A program made the position numbers and the translations under genes. This document shows positions 7,440 through 16,839 of a stretch of DNA of 64,000 bases, piece by piece (the stretch's first letter is position 1; each line of letters starts with the position of its first letter). This stretch comes from an uncultured Acetatifactor sp. (lineage in GTDB: Bacteria; Bacillota; Clostridia; Lachnospirales; Lachnospiraceae), in contig CAJTPH010000017.1 of NCBI GenBank assembly GCA_910578215.1, forward strand, positions 14,988 to 78,987, in the 5' to 3' direction. Below the pieces are notes generated by a model. That model did no database searches, was not told the origin of the DNA, and saw nothing but the letters and a program-made list of their open reading frames with translations.

Positions 7440-7560
7440 TATGGTCGCTGACCGTGTCATAGAGTTCTCCTTCGGAAATATCAATGCAGCTTTGCGGGCA
7501 GGCATCAGGCAGGCGGGAACTGGGAAAAATGTACGGACGCTGCCGGAGTACGGCCGGGTT
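7417..7560 (-). pseudogene. Possible fragment of a coding sequence (C-terminal remnant)
   Basis: On the minus strand a 47-codon open stretch without its own start ends in TAA at 7417-7419, overlapping the 3' end of prfH. The C-terminal part reads CIDISEGELYDTVSDHII, which looks protein-like. It is closed upstream by TGA at 7561-7563. I do not recognise the family; it may be a decayed gene end or chance. Confidence 0.2.
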
Positions 7561-7754
7561 TCAAATCCGCAGGACGTTTCAAGCCCTGCATATATTAGAG
7601 AAGTATAAAGTAAAGGGAGGTATTTCCGCTAAAATGGGGATACTTCCCTTTTAGTGTGGAAAGGATCATTTTGGATGATGGGTAAGCCGTTGACCAAAAT
7701 AAAATTTTCATTAAAGTATCCACCAATATAGGAGAATTACAAGAACAAATTTTC
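7440..7754. other. Intergenic region between prfH and uvrB
   Basis: No convincing gene of its own. It holds the possible coding remnant (7417-7560), a terminator hairpin (7612-7651), and then AT-rich sequence leading to the uvrB control region. Confidence 0.6.
7612..7654 (+). terminator. Terminator of the rtcB-prfH unit
   Basis: AAAGGGAGGTAT (7612-7623) pairs with ATACTTCCCTTT (7640-7651) with one G-T wobble, followed by a short TTA-rich tail. The hairpin is nearly symmetrical and may work on both strands. Confidence 0.6.
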
Positions 7755-7768
7755 GGAACTAGTGTTCT
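7755..7768. promoter_or_regulatory. LexA (SOS) box upstream of uvrB
   Basis: GAAC-TAGT-GTTC at 7756-7767 matches the core of the Gram-positive LexA/DinR operator (CGAAC-N4-GTTCG), lying about 130 bases before uvrB, a classical SOS gene. The outer bases (G and T) deviate from consensus. Confidence 0.75.
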
Positions 7769-7787
7769 GAAAATTGCTGTTTACATC

Positions 7788-7864
7788 TATACAAATAAAA
7801 TGTCGTATGGTATAATCAGAATTACTTTTGTGCTGTCTGGCTTATTTAGGTTTACTGCTATAAT
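7788..7864 (+). promoter_or_regulatory. uvrB promoters (two extended -10 boxes)
   Basis: TATACA (7788-7793), 17 bases, TATAAT (7811-7816) with extended TG; a second TGCTATAAT has its hexamer at 7859-7864, 31 bases before the ATG, with a poor -35. Either or both may drive uvrB. Confidence 0.55.
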
Positions 7865-7894
7865 ATATGAAGAATCCAATACGGAGGTTTTCCC

Positions 7895-9889
7895 ATGTCA
7901 GAATTTAAGCTTCATTCGGAATATAAGCCCACCGGAGACCAGCCTCAGGCAATTGAGGCGCTTGTAAGGGGCTTTAAGGAGGGCAATCAATTTCAGACGC
8001 TTCTGGGTGTTACGGGCTCCGGCAAGACCTTTACCATGGCCAACGTGATAGCGCAGCTTAACAAGCCCACGCTGGTCATAGCGCACAACAAGACATTGGC
8101 GGGGCAGCTTTACGGCGAGTTCAAGGAATTTTTCCCGGAGAATGCGGTGGAGTATTTTGTGTCCTACTACGACTATTATCAGCCGGAGGCGTATGTGCCC
8201 TCCTCGGATACCTATATTGCCAAGGATTCTTCCATCAATGATGAGATTGACAGGCTGCGTCTGTCGGCGACGGCATCTTTGACGGAGCGCAGGGATGTTG
8301 TGGTGGTGGCAAGTGTGTCCTGCATTTACGGCTTGGGCAGCCCGGAGGAATTTGAGGGAATGTCGGTATCCCTTCGGCCGGGCATGACCAAGGATCGGGA
8401 CCAGGTGCTGCGGGAGCTGGTGGATATCCAGTATACCCGCAATGATCTGGACATGCAGCGGGGCTGCTTCCGGGTCCATGGGGATGTGGTGGAGGTGTAT
8501 CCCGCACAGGGCGGCGATTATTTTATCCGGGTGGAGTTTTTCGGGGATGAGATAGACCGGATCTGTCAGGTGGAGCCCTTGTCCGGCAAGGTGCACGCTA
8601 CGCTGAATCATATTATCATCTATCCTGCGTCCCATTATGTGGTTCCCATTGACAAAATAAAAGCGGCGTGCGTCAATATCGAGAAGGAGCTGGAGGAGCG
8701 GGTCAATTATTTCAAGGGGGAGGACAAGCTCATCGAGGCCCAGCGGATTGCGGAGCGGACCAATTTTGACATTGAGATGCTGCGTGAGACGGGGTTCTGC
8801 TCCGGGATTGAAAATTATTCCAGGCATTTGAGCTTCATGCCTGCCGGAGCGCCGCCCATGACGCTGATGGACTTTTTCAGGGACGATTTCCTGATTATCA
8901 TCGACGAGTCCCACATGACGGTTCCCCAGATCAGGGGGATGTACGCGGGGGACCGCTCCAGAAAGCTGACGCTGGTGGATTACGGCTTCCGCCTGCCCTC
9001 GGCGCTGGACAACCGCCCTCTCAACTTTGAGGAGTTTGAAGCGCACATCGACCAGATGCTGTTCGTGTCCGCAACGCCCTCGGATTATGAGGCGGCGCAT
9101 GAGCTTCTCAGGACCGAGCAGATCATCCGTCCCACGGGGCTGCTGGACCCGGAGGTGGACGTGCGACCCGTGGAGGGGCAGATTGACGATCTGATCGGAG
9201 AGGTCAGCAGGGAGGTGGAGAAGCACAACAAGGTGCTGATCACCACTCTGACCAAGCGGATGGCGGAGGACCTGACGGATTATATGAAGGAAGTGGGAAT
9301 CCGGGTGAAGTACCTGCATTCGGATATCGATACGCTGGAGCGTGCGGAGATTATCCGGGACATGAGGCTGGATGTGTTCGATGTTCTGGTGGGTATCAAC
9401 CTTCTGCGGGAGGGCCTGGATATCCCGGAGATAACGCTGGTGGCAATATTGGATGCGGACAAGGAGGGCTTCCTCAGGAGCAGTACCTCTCTGATTCAGA
9501 CCATTGGGCGCGCGGCGCGAAACGCCGATGGGCATGTCATTATGTATGCGGATACGATCACGGACTCCATGCGCATTGCCCTGGACGAGACGAACCGCAG
9601 GCGCGAGATTCAGATGAAATACAATGAGGAGCACGGCATCACCCCGCAGACCATCAAGAAGGCGGTCAGAGATCTGATCACCATTTCCAAGGTGATTGCC
9701 AAGGAGGAGCTGCGCTTCGAGAAGGACCCGGAGTCCATGGACCGCAGGGAGCTGGAGAAGCTGATCGCGGATATACAGAAGAAGATGCAGAAGGCGGCGG
9801 CGGATCTGAATTTTGAGGCGGCGGCGGAGCTGCGCGACAAGATGATAGAGCTGAAGCAGAGGCTGCAGGAGATGAGCCGGGAAAAATAG
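7895..9889 (+). CDS. uvrB: Excinuclease ABC subunit B
   Basis: A 664-residue protein of normal UvrB length. Visible: Walker A LLGVTGSGKTFT (near 38-48), the DNA-clamping beta-hairpin region SYYDYYQPEAYVPSSDTY (near 91-107), DESH helicase motif II, SATP motif, the SSTSLIQTIGRAARN motif VI (near 530-544) and a C-terminal UVR coiled domain that contacts UvrC (about 622-660). It verifies lesions loaded by UvrA in nucleotide excision repair. ACGGAGG stands eight bases before the ATG. The LexA box and the neighbouring uvrA support SOS control. It is followed after 51 bases by a membrane glycosyltransferase. Confidence 0.98.
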   Translation: MSEFKLHSEYKPTGDQPQAIEALVRGFKEGNQFQTLLGVTGSGKTFTMANVIAQLNKPTLVIAHNKTLAGQLYGEFKEFFPENAVEYFVSYYDYYQPEAYVPSSDTYIAKDSSINDEIDRLRLSATASLTERRDVVVVASVSCIYGLGSPEEFEGMSVSLRPGMTKDRDQVLRELVDIQYTRNDLDMQRGCFRVHGDVVEVYPAQGGDYFIRVEFFGDEIDRICQVEPLSGKVHATLNHIIIYPASHYVVPIDKIKAACVNIEKELEERVNYFKGEDKLIEAQRIAERTNFDIEMLRETGFCSGIENYSRHLSFMPAGAPPMTLMDFFRDDFLIIIDESHMTVPQIRGMYAGDRSRKLTLVDYGFRLPSALDNRPLNFEEFEAHIDQMLFVSATPSDYEAAHELLRTEQIIRPTGLLDPEVDVRPVEGQIDDLIGEVSREVEKHNKVLITTLTKRMAEDLTDYMKEVGIRVKYLHSDIDTLERAEIIRDMRLDVFDVLVGINLLREGLDIPEITLVAILDADKEGFLRSSTSLIQTIGRAARNADGHVIMYADTITDSMRIALDETNRRREIQMKYNEEHGITPQTIKKAVRDLITISKVIAKEELRFEKDPESMDRRELEKLIADIQKKMQKAAADLNFEAAAELRDKMIELKQRLQEMSREK

Positions 9890-9940
9890 TCTGCGGCTGA
9901 ATTGTAAAAATAAACATAAAGTAATTCAGGAAGGTACGAG

Positions 9941-11575
9941 GTGGGAAAAGTGAGCAAGGGATGGAGTACAAAGAGGTTTCTGATAGCGGCGGCGGTGGTG
10001 CTGGCAGTCCATGTTGCCTTTATTATATTTTTCGGAATGAGGAAGGTGGCGTTTCACGAGGACGAATATATTACCTATGCCACCGGAGCCGCTTATGAGG
10101 GGCTCAACCCCTACGGGCCGATTCAGGAGAAGACCGGCACGGAGCTTATGTATAATTTCGTGATGAAGGAGGAGAACAGGTTCCGGTTCGACAAGGTGAT
10201 GGATATTCAGTCGAGAGATGTGCATCCTCCCCTGTATCACCTGAGCCTGCACTTTCTCATGTCGCTTTTTCCCAACCAATTTTACAAGTGGTTCGGCATT
10301 TCATTGAACGGATGCTTTTCTCTTGTGTCGTGTGCAGGCATCATGTTCTTTATTTTCAGGCTGGATAAGGGAAGGTGGCGCTGCCTTCTGGCGCTGCTTG
10401 CCGGGCTGGTCTATGCGGTCCATCCCGCTACCATAAGCGGCGTGATGTTTAACAGAATGTATGCCATGGGCGCCATGTGGACAGTATTATACATGATCGT
10501 TCTCCTGCTGCTGATGCAGGACCCGGTGTGCGGCAGAAAGCGTTTTGCGGCGCTTACCCTTTGCGGAGCGGCGGTCTGTTACTTTGCGTTTTTGACGCAT
10601 TATTTCTGTATGTATAATCTGTTTTTCCTGACCCTGGGCTTCTGTATTTATGAGCTGTACCGTAAGCTGCGTTACAAGGAAAAATGTTTTGTGAGAATGC
10701 TGGTCTTCGGGTGCGCCATGGTTGGGGCAATCGGACTTGCGATTCTGACCTTCCCGTATTCCATTCAACAGATCTTTTTTGGGGAGCAGGGCGAGGGTGC
10801 GTTTGACGGACTGTTCCATATCCCCACGACGTATATGTTTAATCTGTTTATGCCTGTTTTAAACCGTAATTTCTTTGGGGGAATTATGTACCCGGCTCTC
10901 GGCGTTCTTGTGGCGGCGCTTATTGTGAGAGGAGTTCTGCGGGTGAAACGCGGTCAAAAGGCTTCGGGAGACGTGAGTACGGCTTTTATCGCCATCGGGC
11001 TTCTGTCCTCTCTGGTCATTGTGTGGCTGCTGTGCAAGACCTCGCTTTTTCTGGCAGACGCGTCCAGCCGGTATTTTTATCCCGCGGCGGCGCTGATTCT
11101 GCCCCTGGTGGTCTACTGTATCTGTGACGCGGTACTGCAGGCGGCGGAGCTTCTGAAGGGAAAGAGGATAAAGGCGGTTCTGTGCGCCGTGTCTGTTCTG
11201 CTTGTGATGCTGCCCGTGGTTTTGGGGCATGTACAGGGCAACGTGCTTTTCCTGTACAGGGATAAGCTGGAGACGCTCCAATATGCCAGGGATAATGCAC
11301 AATATCCGCTTGTAATGGTGTACAATCAGGAATTCAGATATAAGACCTGGTATATTGCCAACGAAACCTGGCCTTATGAGCATGTTGTGTTTATCAGGGA
11401 GAACGAAGACGAGACCGTTTTGGACAGCGAGCTTCTGAGGACGGCGGAAAAGCTGATCGTATATATGGATAATCCCGTGGAAATATTGGACCGTCTGATA
11501 GAACAGAACGATAATTTGAGCTCATGGTCGCTTCTGAGACATGACAAGAATTATTTTGTGTATGTGGTGGAATAG
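9941..11575 (+). CDS. GT-C fold membrane glycosyltransferase (ArnT/PMT-like)
   Basis: A 544-residue protein with about ten membrane helices and a C-terminal soluble tail. The first outer loop has FHEDEYITYA (about 36-45), whose acidic pair matches the catalytic Asp/Glu of GT-C enzymes, and RDVHPPLYHLSLH (about 88-100), the His-Pro-Pro motif typical of ArnT/protein-mannosyltransferase relatives. Such enzymes move a sugar from a polyprenyl-phosphate donor onto a lipid, glycan or protein outside the membrane. The start is GTG at 9941 behind AGGAAGG; no better ATG exists. It sits between uvrB and uvrA, an unusual position. Acceptor unknown; the polyprenyl-phosphate sugar synthase-like gene at 30684 could supply donor (speculative). 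Confidence 0.75.
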   Translation: MGKVSKGWSTKRFLIAAAVVLAVHVAFIIFFGMRKVAFHEDEYITYATGAAYEGLNPYGPIQEKTGTELMYNFVMKEENRFRFDKVMDIQSRDVHPPLYHLSLHFLMSLFPNQFYKWFGISLNGCFSLVSCAGIMFFIFRLDKGRWRCLLALLAGLVYAVHPATISGVMFNRMYAMGAMWTVLYMIVLLLLMQDPVCGRKRFAALTLCGAAVCYFAFLTHYFCMYNLFFLTLGFCIYELYRKLRYKEKCFVRMLVFGCAMVGAIGLAILTFPYSIQQIFFGEQGEGAFDGLFHIPTTYMFNLFMPVLNRNFFGGIMYPALGVLVAALIVRGVLRVKRGQKASGDVSTAFIAIGLLSSLVIVWLLCKTSLFLADASSRYFYPAAALILPLVVYCICDAVLQAAELLKGKRIKAVLCAVSVLLVMLPVVLGHVQGNVLFLYRDKLETLQYARDNAQYPLVMVYNQEFRYKTWYIANETWPYEHVVFIRENEDETVLDSELLRTAEKLIVYMDNPVEILDRLIEQNDNLSSWSLLRHDKNYFVYVVE

Positions 11576-11618
11576 TCTGAGAGGGTGTGGCGGAAGCGCA
11601 CAGGAGGTATATGTAAAA

Positions 11619-14507
11619 ATGGAAGAAGCAAAGAAGATACGTTCCCGGGGGCAGAGCTCCGGGAGGCAGGGCATTGGTGAGTATATAAGGATAAGGGGTG
11701 CAAACGAGCACAATTTAAAAAACATAGATGTGGATATTCCAAGAAATGATCTGGTGGTGCTGACGGGGCTGTCGGGCTCCGGCAAGTCCTCTCTGGCCTT
11801 TGACACCATTTATGCGGAGGGGCAGCGGCGCTATATGGAGTCTCTTTCTTCTTATGCGAGGATGTTCCTGGGTCAGATGGAAAAGCCCAATGTGGAAAGC
11901 ATCGAGGGGCTGTCGCCGGCTATTTCCATCGACCAGAAATCCACGAACCGCAATCCCCGGTCTACGGTGGGAACGGTGACGGAGATTTATGATTATTTCC
12001 GTCTGCTTTATGCCAGGATCGGCACGCCCCACTGCCCCAACTGCGGCAGGGAGATTCATAAACAGACCGTGGACCAGATGGTGGACCAGATCATGGAGCA
12101 GCCGGAGGGGACGAGGCTGCAGCTGCTGGCGCCTGTGGTCAGAGGGCGTAAGGGGCAGCATGAAAAGGTGCTGGACCGGGCAAAGAAAAGCGGTTATGTG
12201 CGTGTGAGGATAGACGGCAGCCTGTATGAGCTGACGGAGGAAATCTCCCTTGACAAGAATATAAAGCACAACATCGACATTGTGGTGGACCGTCTTGTGG
12301 TAAAGGACGGTATACAGCGCCGGCTTGCCGATTCCGTGGAAAATGTGCTGGAGCTGGCGGACGGTCTGCTTGTGGTGGATATTATCGGGGGCGAGCCCAT
12401 GACCTTCAGCCAGAGCTTTTCGTGTCCCGACTGCGGGGTGGGCATCAGCGAGATCGAGCCCAGAAGCTTTTCGTTCAACAATCCCTTCGGGGCGTGCCCG
12501 GTCTGTGTGGGACTGGGCTACAAGATGGAGTTTGACGAGGAACTGATGATTCCGGACAAATCCCTGAGTATAAACGGAGGGGCAGTCGCCGTGGTGGGCT
12601 GGCAGTCCTGTACGGATAAGAACAGCTTTACCAACGCCATCCTGCAGGCGCTGTGCAAGGAGTATGGCTTCGACCTTGACACACCCTTTGAGAGCTATCC
12701 CGAAAATATAAAAAAGCTTCTGCTGTATGGAACGGAGGGCAAGGAGGTTGAGGTCCATTATGAGGGGCAGAGGGGCCGCGGCGTATACCCGGTGGCCTTT
12801 GAGGGGCTTGTGCGCAATGTGGAACGCAGATATAAGGAGACCTTTTCCGATACCATGAAGCAGGAGTATGAGACCTTTATGCGAATTACGCCCTGTAAGG
12901 AATGTAAGGGAATGCGCCTGAAGAAGGAATCTCTGGCGGTAACGGTCTGTGATAAGAATATTTTTGAGATCACCAATATGTCCATTCATGACCTGTTTGC
13001 CTTCATAGGGGGTATGCAGCTGACAAGCCAGCAGCAGCTTATAGGAAAACAGATTCTGAAGGAAATACGGGCAAGGGTCGGCTTCCTTGTGGATGTGGGG
13101 CTGGAGTATCTGTCCCTTTCCAGGGGCACCGGAACCCTGTCCGGCGGCGAGGCGCAGCGCATCCGCCTTGCCACGCAGATCGGCTCCGGGCTGGTGGGCG
13201 TGTGCTATATTTTGGACGAGCCCAGCATCGGTCTGCATCAGAGGGATAACGACAAGCTTCTCAATACCTTAAAAAGTCTCAGGGACCTGGGAAATACTCT
13301 GATAGTGGTGGAGCACGACGAGGACACCATGCTGGCTGCGGACTATGTGGTGGACATCGGGCCGGGGGCGGGTTCCCACGGCGGAGAGGTGGTGGCCTGC
13401 GGCACCGCGGAGGAGATTATGCAGGTTCCCGGGTCCGTAACGGGGAAATATCTCAGCGGCGAGCTGAAGGTTCCGGTGCCGGAGACCAGAAGAACGCCCG
13501 GCGGCTGGATCAAGGTTCTGGGAGCCCAGGAGAACAACCTGAAAAATATCAATGTGGAATTTCCGCTTGGGGTGCTGACCTGCGTGACCGGCGTGTCTGG
13601 CTCCGGCAAGAGCTCCCTGGTAAACGAGATACTGTACAAGCACCTGGCCAGGGATCTGAACCGTGCGCGCTGTATTCCCGGGAAGCATAAGGGCATTGAG
13701 GGCATAGAGCATCTGGACAAGGTGATCAACATCGATCAGTCTCCCATCGGAAGGACGCCCCGCTCCAATCCGGCGACCTATACCGGGCTGTTCGACCAGA
13801 TCAGGGACCTGTTCGCCTCCACCGCGGACGCCAAGGCAAAGGGCTACAGCAAGGGAAGGTTCAGCTTTAACGTCAAGGGCGGACGCTGCGAGGCGTGCGG
13901 CGGGGACGGCATTATCAAGATCGAGATGCATTTTCTGCCGGATGTCTATGTGCCCTGCGAGGTCTGCGGCGGAAAGCGGTATAACCGGGAGACGCTGGAG
14001 GTCAAATATAAGGGGAAAAATATTTTCGACGTGCTGGACATGACGGTGGAGGAGGCGCTTCCCTTCTTCGAGAATCTGCCCTCTATCCGCAACAAGATAC
14101 AGACTCTTTACGACGTGGGGCTTTCCTATGTGAAGCTGGGGCAGCCTTCCACCACGCTGTCGGGCGGCGAGGCGCAGCGCATCAAGCTTGCCACGGAGCT
14201 TTCAAGGCGCAGCACGGGGCGGACCATCTATATCCTGGACGAGCCCACCACGGGGCTGCACTTTGCGGACGTACACAGGCTGGTGGAGATCCTGCACAGG
14301 CTGGCGGAGGCGGGCAATACGGTGGTGGTCATCGAGCACAATCTGGATGTGATCAAGACCGCGGATTATATCATCGATATCGGACCGGAGGGCGGCGACA
14401 GGGGAGGAACCGTGATTGCCAAAGGCACGCCGGAGGAGATTGTAAAGAGCAGGAAATCCTATACGGGAGCCTATGTGAAGAAAATGCTGGATAAGGCAAA
14501 AAGCTGA
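11619..14507 (+). CDS. uvrA: Excinuclease ABC subunit A
   Basis: A 962-residue UvrA. The ATG at 11619 follows CAGGAGG; the frame is open further upstream into the previous gene but this start gives the usual length. Two ABC ATPase halves are plain: Walker A GLSGSGKSS (near 47-55) and GVSGSGKSS (near 655), signatures LSGGEAQRIRLA and LSGGEAQRIKLA, and two DEP(S/T) Walker B blocks. Zinc-binding CxxC pairs occur in CPNCG, CPDCG/CPVCV and CEACGGDG/CEVCGG. It recognises distorted DNA as a dimer and loads UvrB. It begins 43 bases after the glycosyltransferase stop, so the three genes probably form one transcript. Confidence 0.98.
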   Translation: MEEAKKIRSRGQSSGRQGIGEYIRIRGANEHNLKNIDVDIPRNDLVVLTGLSGSGKSSLAFDTIYAEGQRRYMESLSSYARMFLGQMEKPNVESIEGLSPAISIDQKSTNRNPRSTVGTVTEIYDYFRLLYARIGTPHCPNCGREIHKQTVDQMVDQIMEQPEGTRLQLLAPVVRGRKGQHEKVLDRAKKSGYVRVRIDGSLYELTEEISLDKNIKHNIDIVVDRLVVKDGIQRRLADSVENVLELADGLLVVDIIGGEPMTFSQSFSCPDCGVGISEIEPRSFSFNNPFGACPVCVGLGYKMEFDEELMIPDKSLSINGGAVAVVGWQSCTDKNSFTNAILQALCKEYGFDLDTPFESYPENIKKLLLYGTEGKEVEVHYEGQRGRGVYPVAFEGLVRNVERRYKETFSDTMKQEYETFMRITPCKECKGMRLKKESLAVTVCDKNIFEITNMSIHDLFAFIGGMQLTSQQQLIGKQILKEIRARVGFLVDVGLEYLSLSRGTGTLSGGEAQRIRLATQIGSGLVGVCYILDEPSIGLHQRDNDKLLNTLKSLRDLGNTLIVVEHDEDTMLAADYVVDIGPGAGSHGGEVVACGTAEEIMQVPGSVTGKYLSGELKVPVPETRRTPGGWIKVLGAQENNLKNINVEFPLGVLTCVTGVSGSGKSSLVNEILYKHLARDLNRARCIPGKHKGIEGIEHLDKVINIDQSPIGRTPRSNPATYTGLFDQIRDLFASTADAKAKGYSKGRFSFNVKGGRCEACGGDGIIKIEMHFLPDVYVPCEVCGGKRYNRETLEVKYKGKNIFDVLDMTVEEALPFFENLPSIRNKIQTLYDVGLSYVKLGQPSTTLSGGEAQRIKLATELSRRSTGRTIYILDEPTTGLHFADVHRLVEILHRLAEAGNTVVVIEHNLDVIKTADYIIDIGPEGGDRGGTVIAKGTPEEIVKSRKSYTGAYVKKMLDKAKS

Positions 14508-14938
14508 AAAACCGGCAAAGTCTTTATCCGGTAAAGTCTTTATATAGAGAAGGCTCTTAATATGAAATTCAGGGGATAAAAAAAGAATAAATAAAAATGA
14601 GGAAATAAAAACGATTCCGGTATAAAGTTTTTTGGCTGTTCAGCCGATAACTATTTCTGCAAGGATGCATCAGACGGGCACAGGAATGAGCCTTTCTTTT
14701 GCGTCCTATTAAAATTTTATAAAATTTTAGGAATTAATTTGCATCTGCCTCTATGAAAATGATATGATTTCGGTTATAATAAAACATGTATGACTAAAAT
14801 TATGCCCGTTATGGGCAAGGTCATTTTCATATTTAAGATCATTTTTACGAATAGATAGAAAGTAACAGTTTAGCCGGAGAGCGAACCGCTGCAACGAACT
14901 GCTGCGATAGAAAAGTGATTAGGAAGGGGTAGAGTTTT
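14508..14938 (+). promoter_or_regulatory. Intergenic region with probable mbl promoter
   Basis: No gene seen. Just after uvrA is a 15-base direct repeat (CCGGCAAAGTCTTTA / CCGGTAAAGTCTTTA, 14512-14542). AT-rich sequence near 14711-14730 precedes a TATAAT at 14775-14780 with a weak -35 (TATGAA, 14752-14757). A small TGCCC/GGGCA hairpin lies at 14803-14817, and an imperfect repeat CGAACCGCTGC / CGAACTGCTGC just before the ribosome site (14882-14904). Confidence 0.45.
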
Positions 14939-15931
14939 ATGCAATGTACGGATATCGGAATTGATTTGGGTACTGCCAGCATTTTAGTATACATCAGAGG
15001 AAAAGGGGTCGTTTTAAAGGAGCCCTCTGTGGTTGCGTTTGACAGGGATACAAACAGAATTAAGGCAATCGGGGAGGATGCAAGGCTGATGCTGGGAAGA
15101 ACTCCCGGCAACATCGTCGCGGTCAGGCCCCTGCGTCAGGGCGTTATTTCGGACTATACCGTGACGGAGAAGATGATGAAGTATTTTATCCAGAAGGCGC
15201 TGGGCAAGAGGGCGTTTCGCAAACCCCGCATTGCGGTGTGCGTCCCCAGCGGCGTCACCGAGGTTGAGAAAAAGGCGGTGGAGGATGCGACCTATCAGGC
15301 GGGCGCCCGGGAGGTGGCGATCATCGAGGAGCCTATCGCCGCTGCAATCGGCGCGGGCATCGATATTTCTAAGCCCTGCGGGAATATGATCGTGGATATC
15401 GGCGGCGGCACCTCCGACATCGCGGTGATTTCTCTGGGCGGCACGGTGGTCAGCGCATCCATTAAGATAGCCGGTGACGATTTCGACGAGGCTATCGTCC
15501 GTTATATGAGGAAGAAACATAATCTGCTTATCGGCGAGAGAACGGCAGAGGATTTGAAGATAAAAATAGGCACTGCATACAAGAGGTCCGAGGTAGACTA
15601 TATGGATGTGCGGGGGCGCAACCTGGTGACCGGTCTGCCCAAGACGGTCAAGGTCTCCTCAGAGGAGACGGAGGAGGCGCTGCGGGAGACTACGGCACAG
15701 ATCGTGGAGACCATTCACAGCGTTCTGGAGAAAACTCCCCCCGAGCTTGCGGCGGATATCGCCGATAGGGGAATTGTCCTGACAGGGGGCGGCAGCCTTC
15801 TGAGGGGGCTGGAGGAGCTGATTTCCGCAAAGACGGGCATCAATACCATGACGGCGGAGGACCCCATGACTGCGGTTGCGGTGGGCACAGGGAAGTATGT
15901 GGAGTTTTTATCCGGCTACCGCGAGGGCTGA
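14939..15931 (+). CDS. mbl: MreB/Mbl-type bacterial actin
   Basis: A 330-residue protein of the MreB family: IGIDLGTASILVY phosphate-1 loop near residue 6, IVDIGGGTSDIAVISLGG near 151, LTGGGSLLRGLEELI near 281. These ATP-dependent filaments guide elongasome movement and rod shape. It is followed at once by two flagellar rod/hook-type genes, the same order as B. subtilis mbl-flhO-flhP, so the Mbl label is chosen over MreB on context; no mreC/mreD genes follow. Ribosome site AGGAAGGGG lies about 10 bases before the ATG. Confidence 0.88.
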   Translation: MQCTDIGIDLGTASILVYIRGKGVVLKEPSVVAFDRDTNRIKAIGEDARLMLGRTPGNIVAVRPLRQGVISDYTVTEKMMKYFIQKALGKRAFRKPRIAVCVPSGVTEVEKKAVEDATYQAGAREVAIIEEPIAAAIGAGIDISKPCGNMIVDIGGGTSDIAVISLGGTVVSASIKIAGDDFDEAIVRYMRKKHNLLIGERTAEDLKIKIGTAYKRSEVDYMDVRGRNLVTGLPKTVKVSSEETEEALRETTAQIVETIHSVLEKTPPELAADIADRGIVLTGGGSLLRGLEELISAKTGINTMTAEDPMTAVAVGTGKYVEFLSGYREG

Positions 15932-15974
15932 GGGGCTTAAAATCAGGGGATGTGAATAAAAAGGGAGAGGACCA

Positions 15975-16754
15975 ATGTTAAAGGGATTATATACTGCATG
16001 GACAGGGATGGTAAACGAGCAGAAAAGAATGGACATTATGACCAACAATCTGGCAAACGCCTCCACTGTCGGCTATAAAAAGGAAGGCAGCACCTGTCAG
16101 GCGTTTGACGATATTCTTGCAGTGAAGATCAAGGACGCTTCCATGGGGGACGAGAGAATCGTACAGCCCCTTGCGTTCAACAATCCCGGCGTAAAGATCG
16201 GGGAAAATTATACGGATTTCACCCAGGGCTCCTTTCGGATAACGGAAAATACCTACGATCTGGCGCTTGCCGGAGACGGTTTTTTTGCCGTGGAGTTTAC
16301 CAATAAGGCGGGAGAGACATCCACCATGTATACCCGGGCAGGGCAGTTTACCCTGACTAACGAGGGGTATCTGGTAAACGAGAACGGGGACTTTGTGCTG
16401 GACGTGGCAAACAACAGGATTCAGCTGGACGCGCTGCTGGATTCCCGGATTGACAGCAACGGAATCATCTGGCAGAATGAAGCGCAGGTTGCACAGATAC
16501 AGGTGGCTGACTTTGAAAACTATGATTATCTGGAGAAGTACGGCGAGACCTATTTCAGACCGGTGGAGGGCGCAGCGCTCACGCAGGCGGACGCGGAGAT
16601 CAGGTCGGGATGGCTGGAGATGTCCAATGTACAGATCGTGAAGGAGATGGTCAATATGATCTCCATAACACGCGCATACGAGACCAACCAGAAAATCATT
16701 CAGGCATACGACGGCTCTCTTGAAATTGCGGTGACACAGCTTGGAAAGCTGTAG
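15975..16754 (+). CDS. flhO: Flagellar hook-basal body protein, FlgF/FlhO type
   Basis: A 259-residue axial protein. The N-terminus (LYTAWTGMVNEQKRMDIMTNNLANASTVGYKKE) carries the flg_bb_rod motif, with ANxxT(V)GYK near 28-36, and the C-terminus (MSNVQIVKEMVNMISITRAYETNQK) the matching FlgE/F/G helix; the two pair as a coiled coil in the rod. The middle has the shared beta domain (DLALAGDGFFAV). Such proteins form the rod between MS-ring and hook. There is an AAGGGAGAGG ribosome site. It lies 43 bases after mbl and 85 before the sister gene. Confidence 0.9.
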   Translation: MLKGLYTAWTGMVNEQKRMDIMTNNLANASTVGYKKEGSTCQAFDDILAVKIKDASMGDERIVQPLAFNNPGVKIGENYTDFTQGSFRITENTYDLALAGDGFFAVEFTNKAGETSTMYTRAGQFTLTNEGYLVNENGDFVLDVANNRIQLDALLDSRIDSNGIIWQNEAQVAQIQVADFENYDYLEKYGETYFRPVEGAALTQADAEIRSGWLEMSNVQIVKEMVNMISITRAYETNQKIIQAYDGSLEIAVTQLGKL

Positions 16755-16839
16755 GGCTTGAATAAGCTGTATTATAAATAATTTGCGGAAATAAGGCATT
16801 ATGCCCGGCGGATTCTTTTGAAGAAAGGATGTTATACAT

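Noticed and set aside
7898..9634. Long minus-strand ORF (578 codons) opposite uvrB
   Set aside because: uvrB is certain on the other strand; the antisense product has a His/Leu/Arg-rich composition with no motif and no ribosome site. It is a shadow of codon bias.
11715..13238. Minus-strand ORF (507 codons) opposite uvrA
   Set aside because: Fully covered by the highly conserved uvrA frame; no start context.
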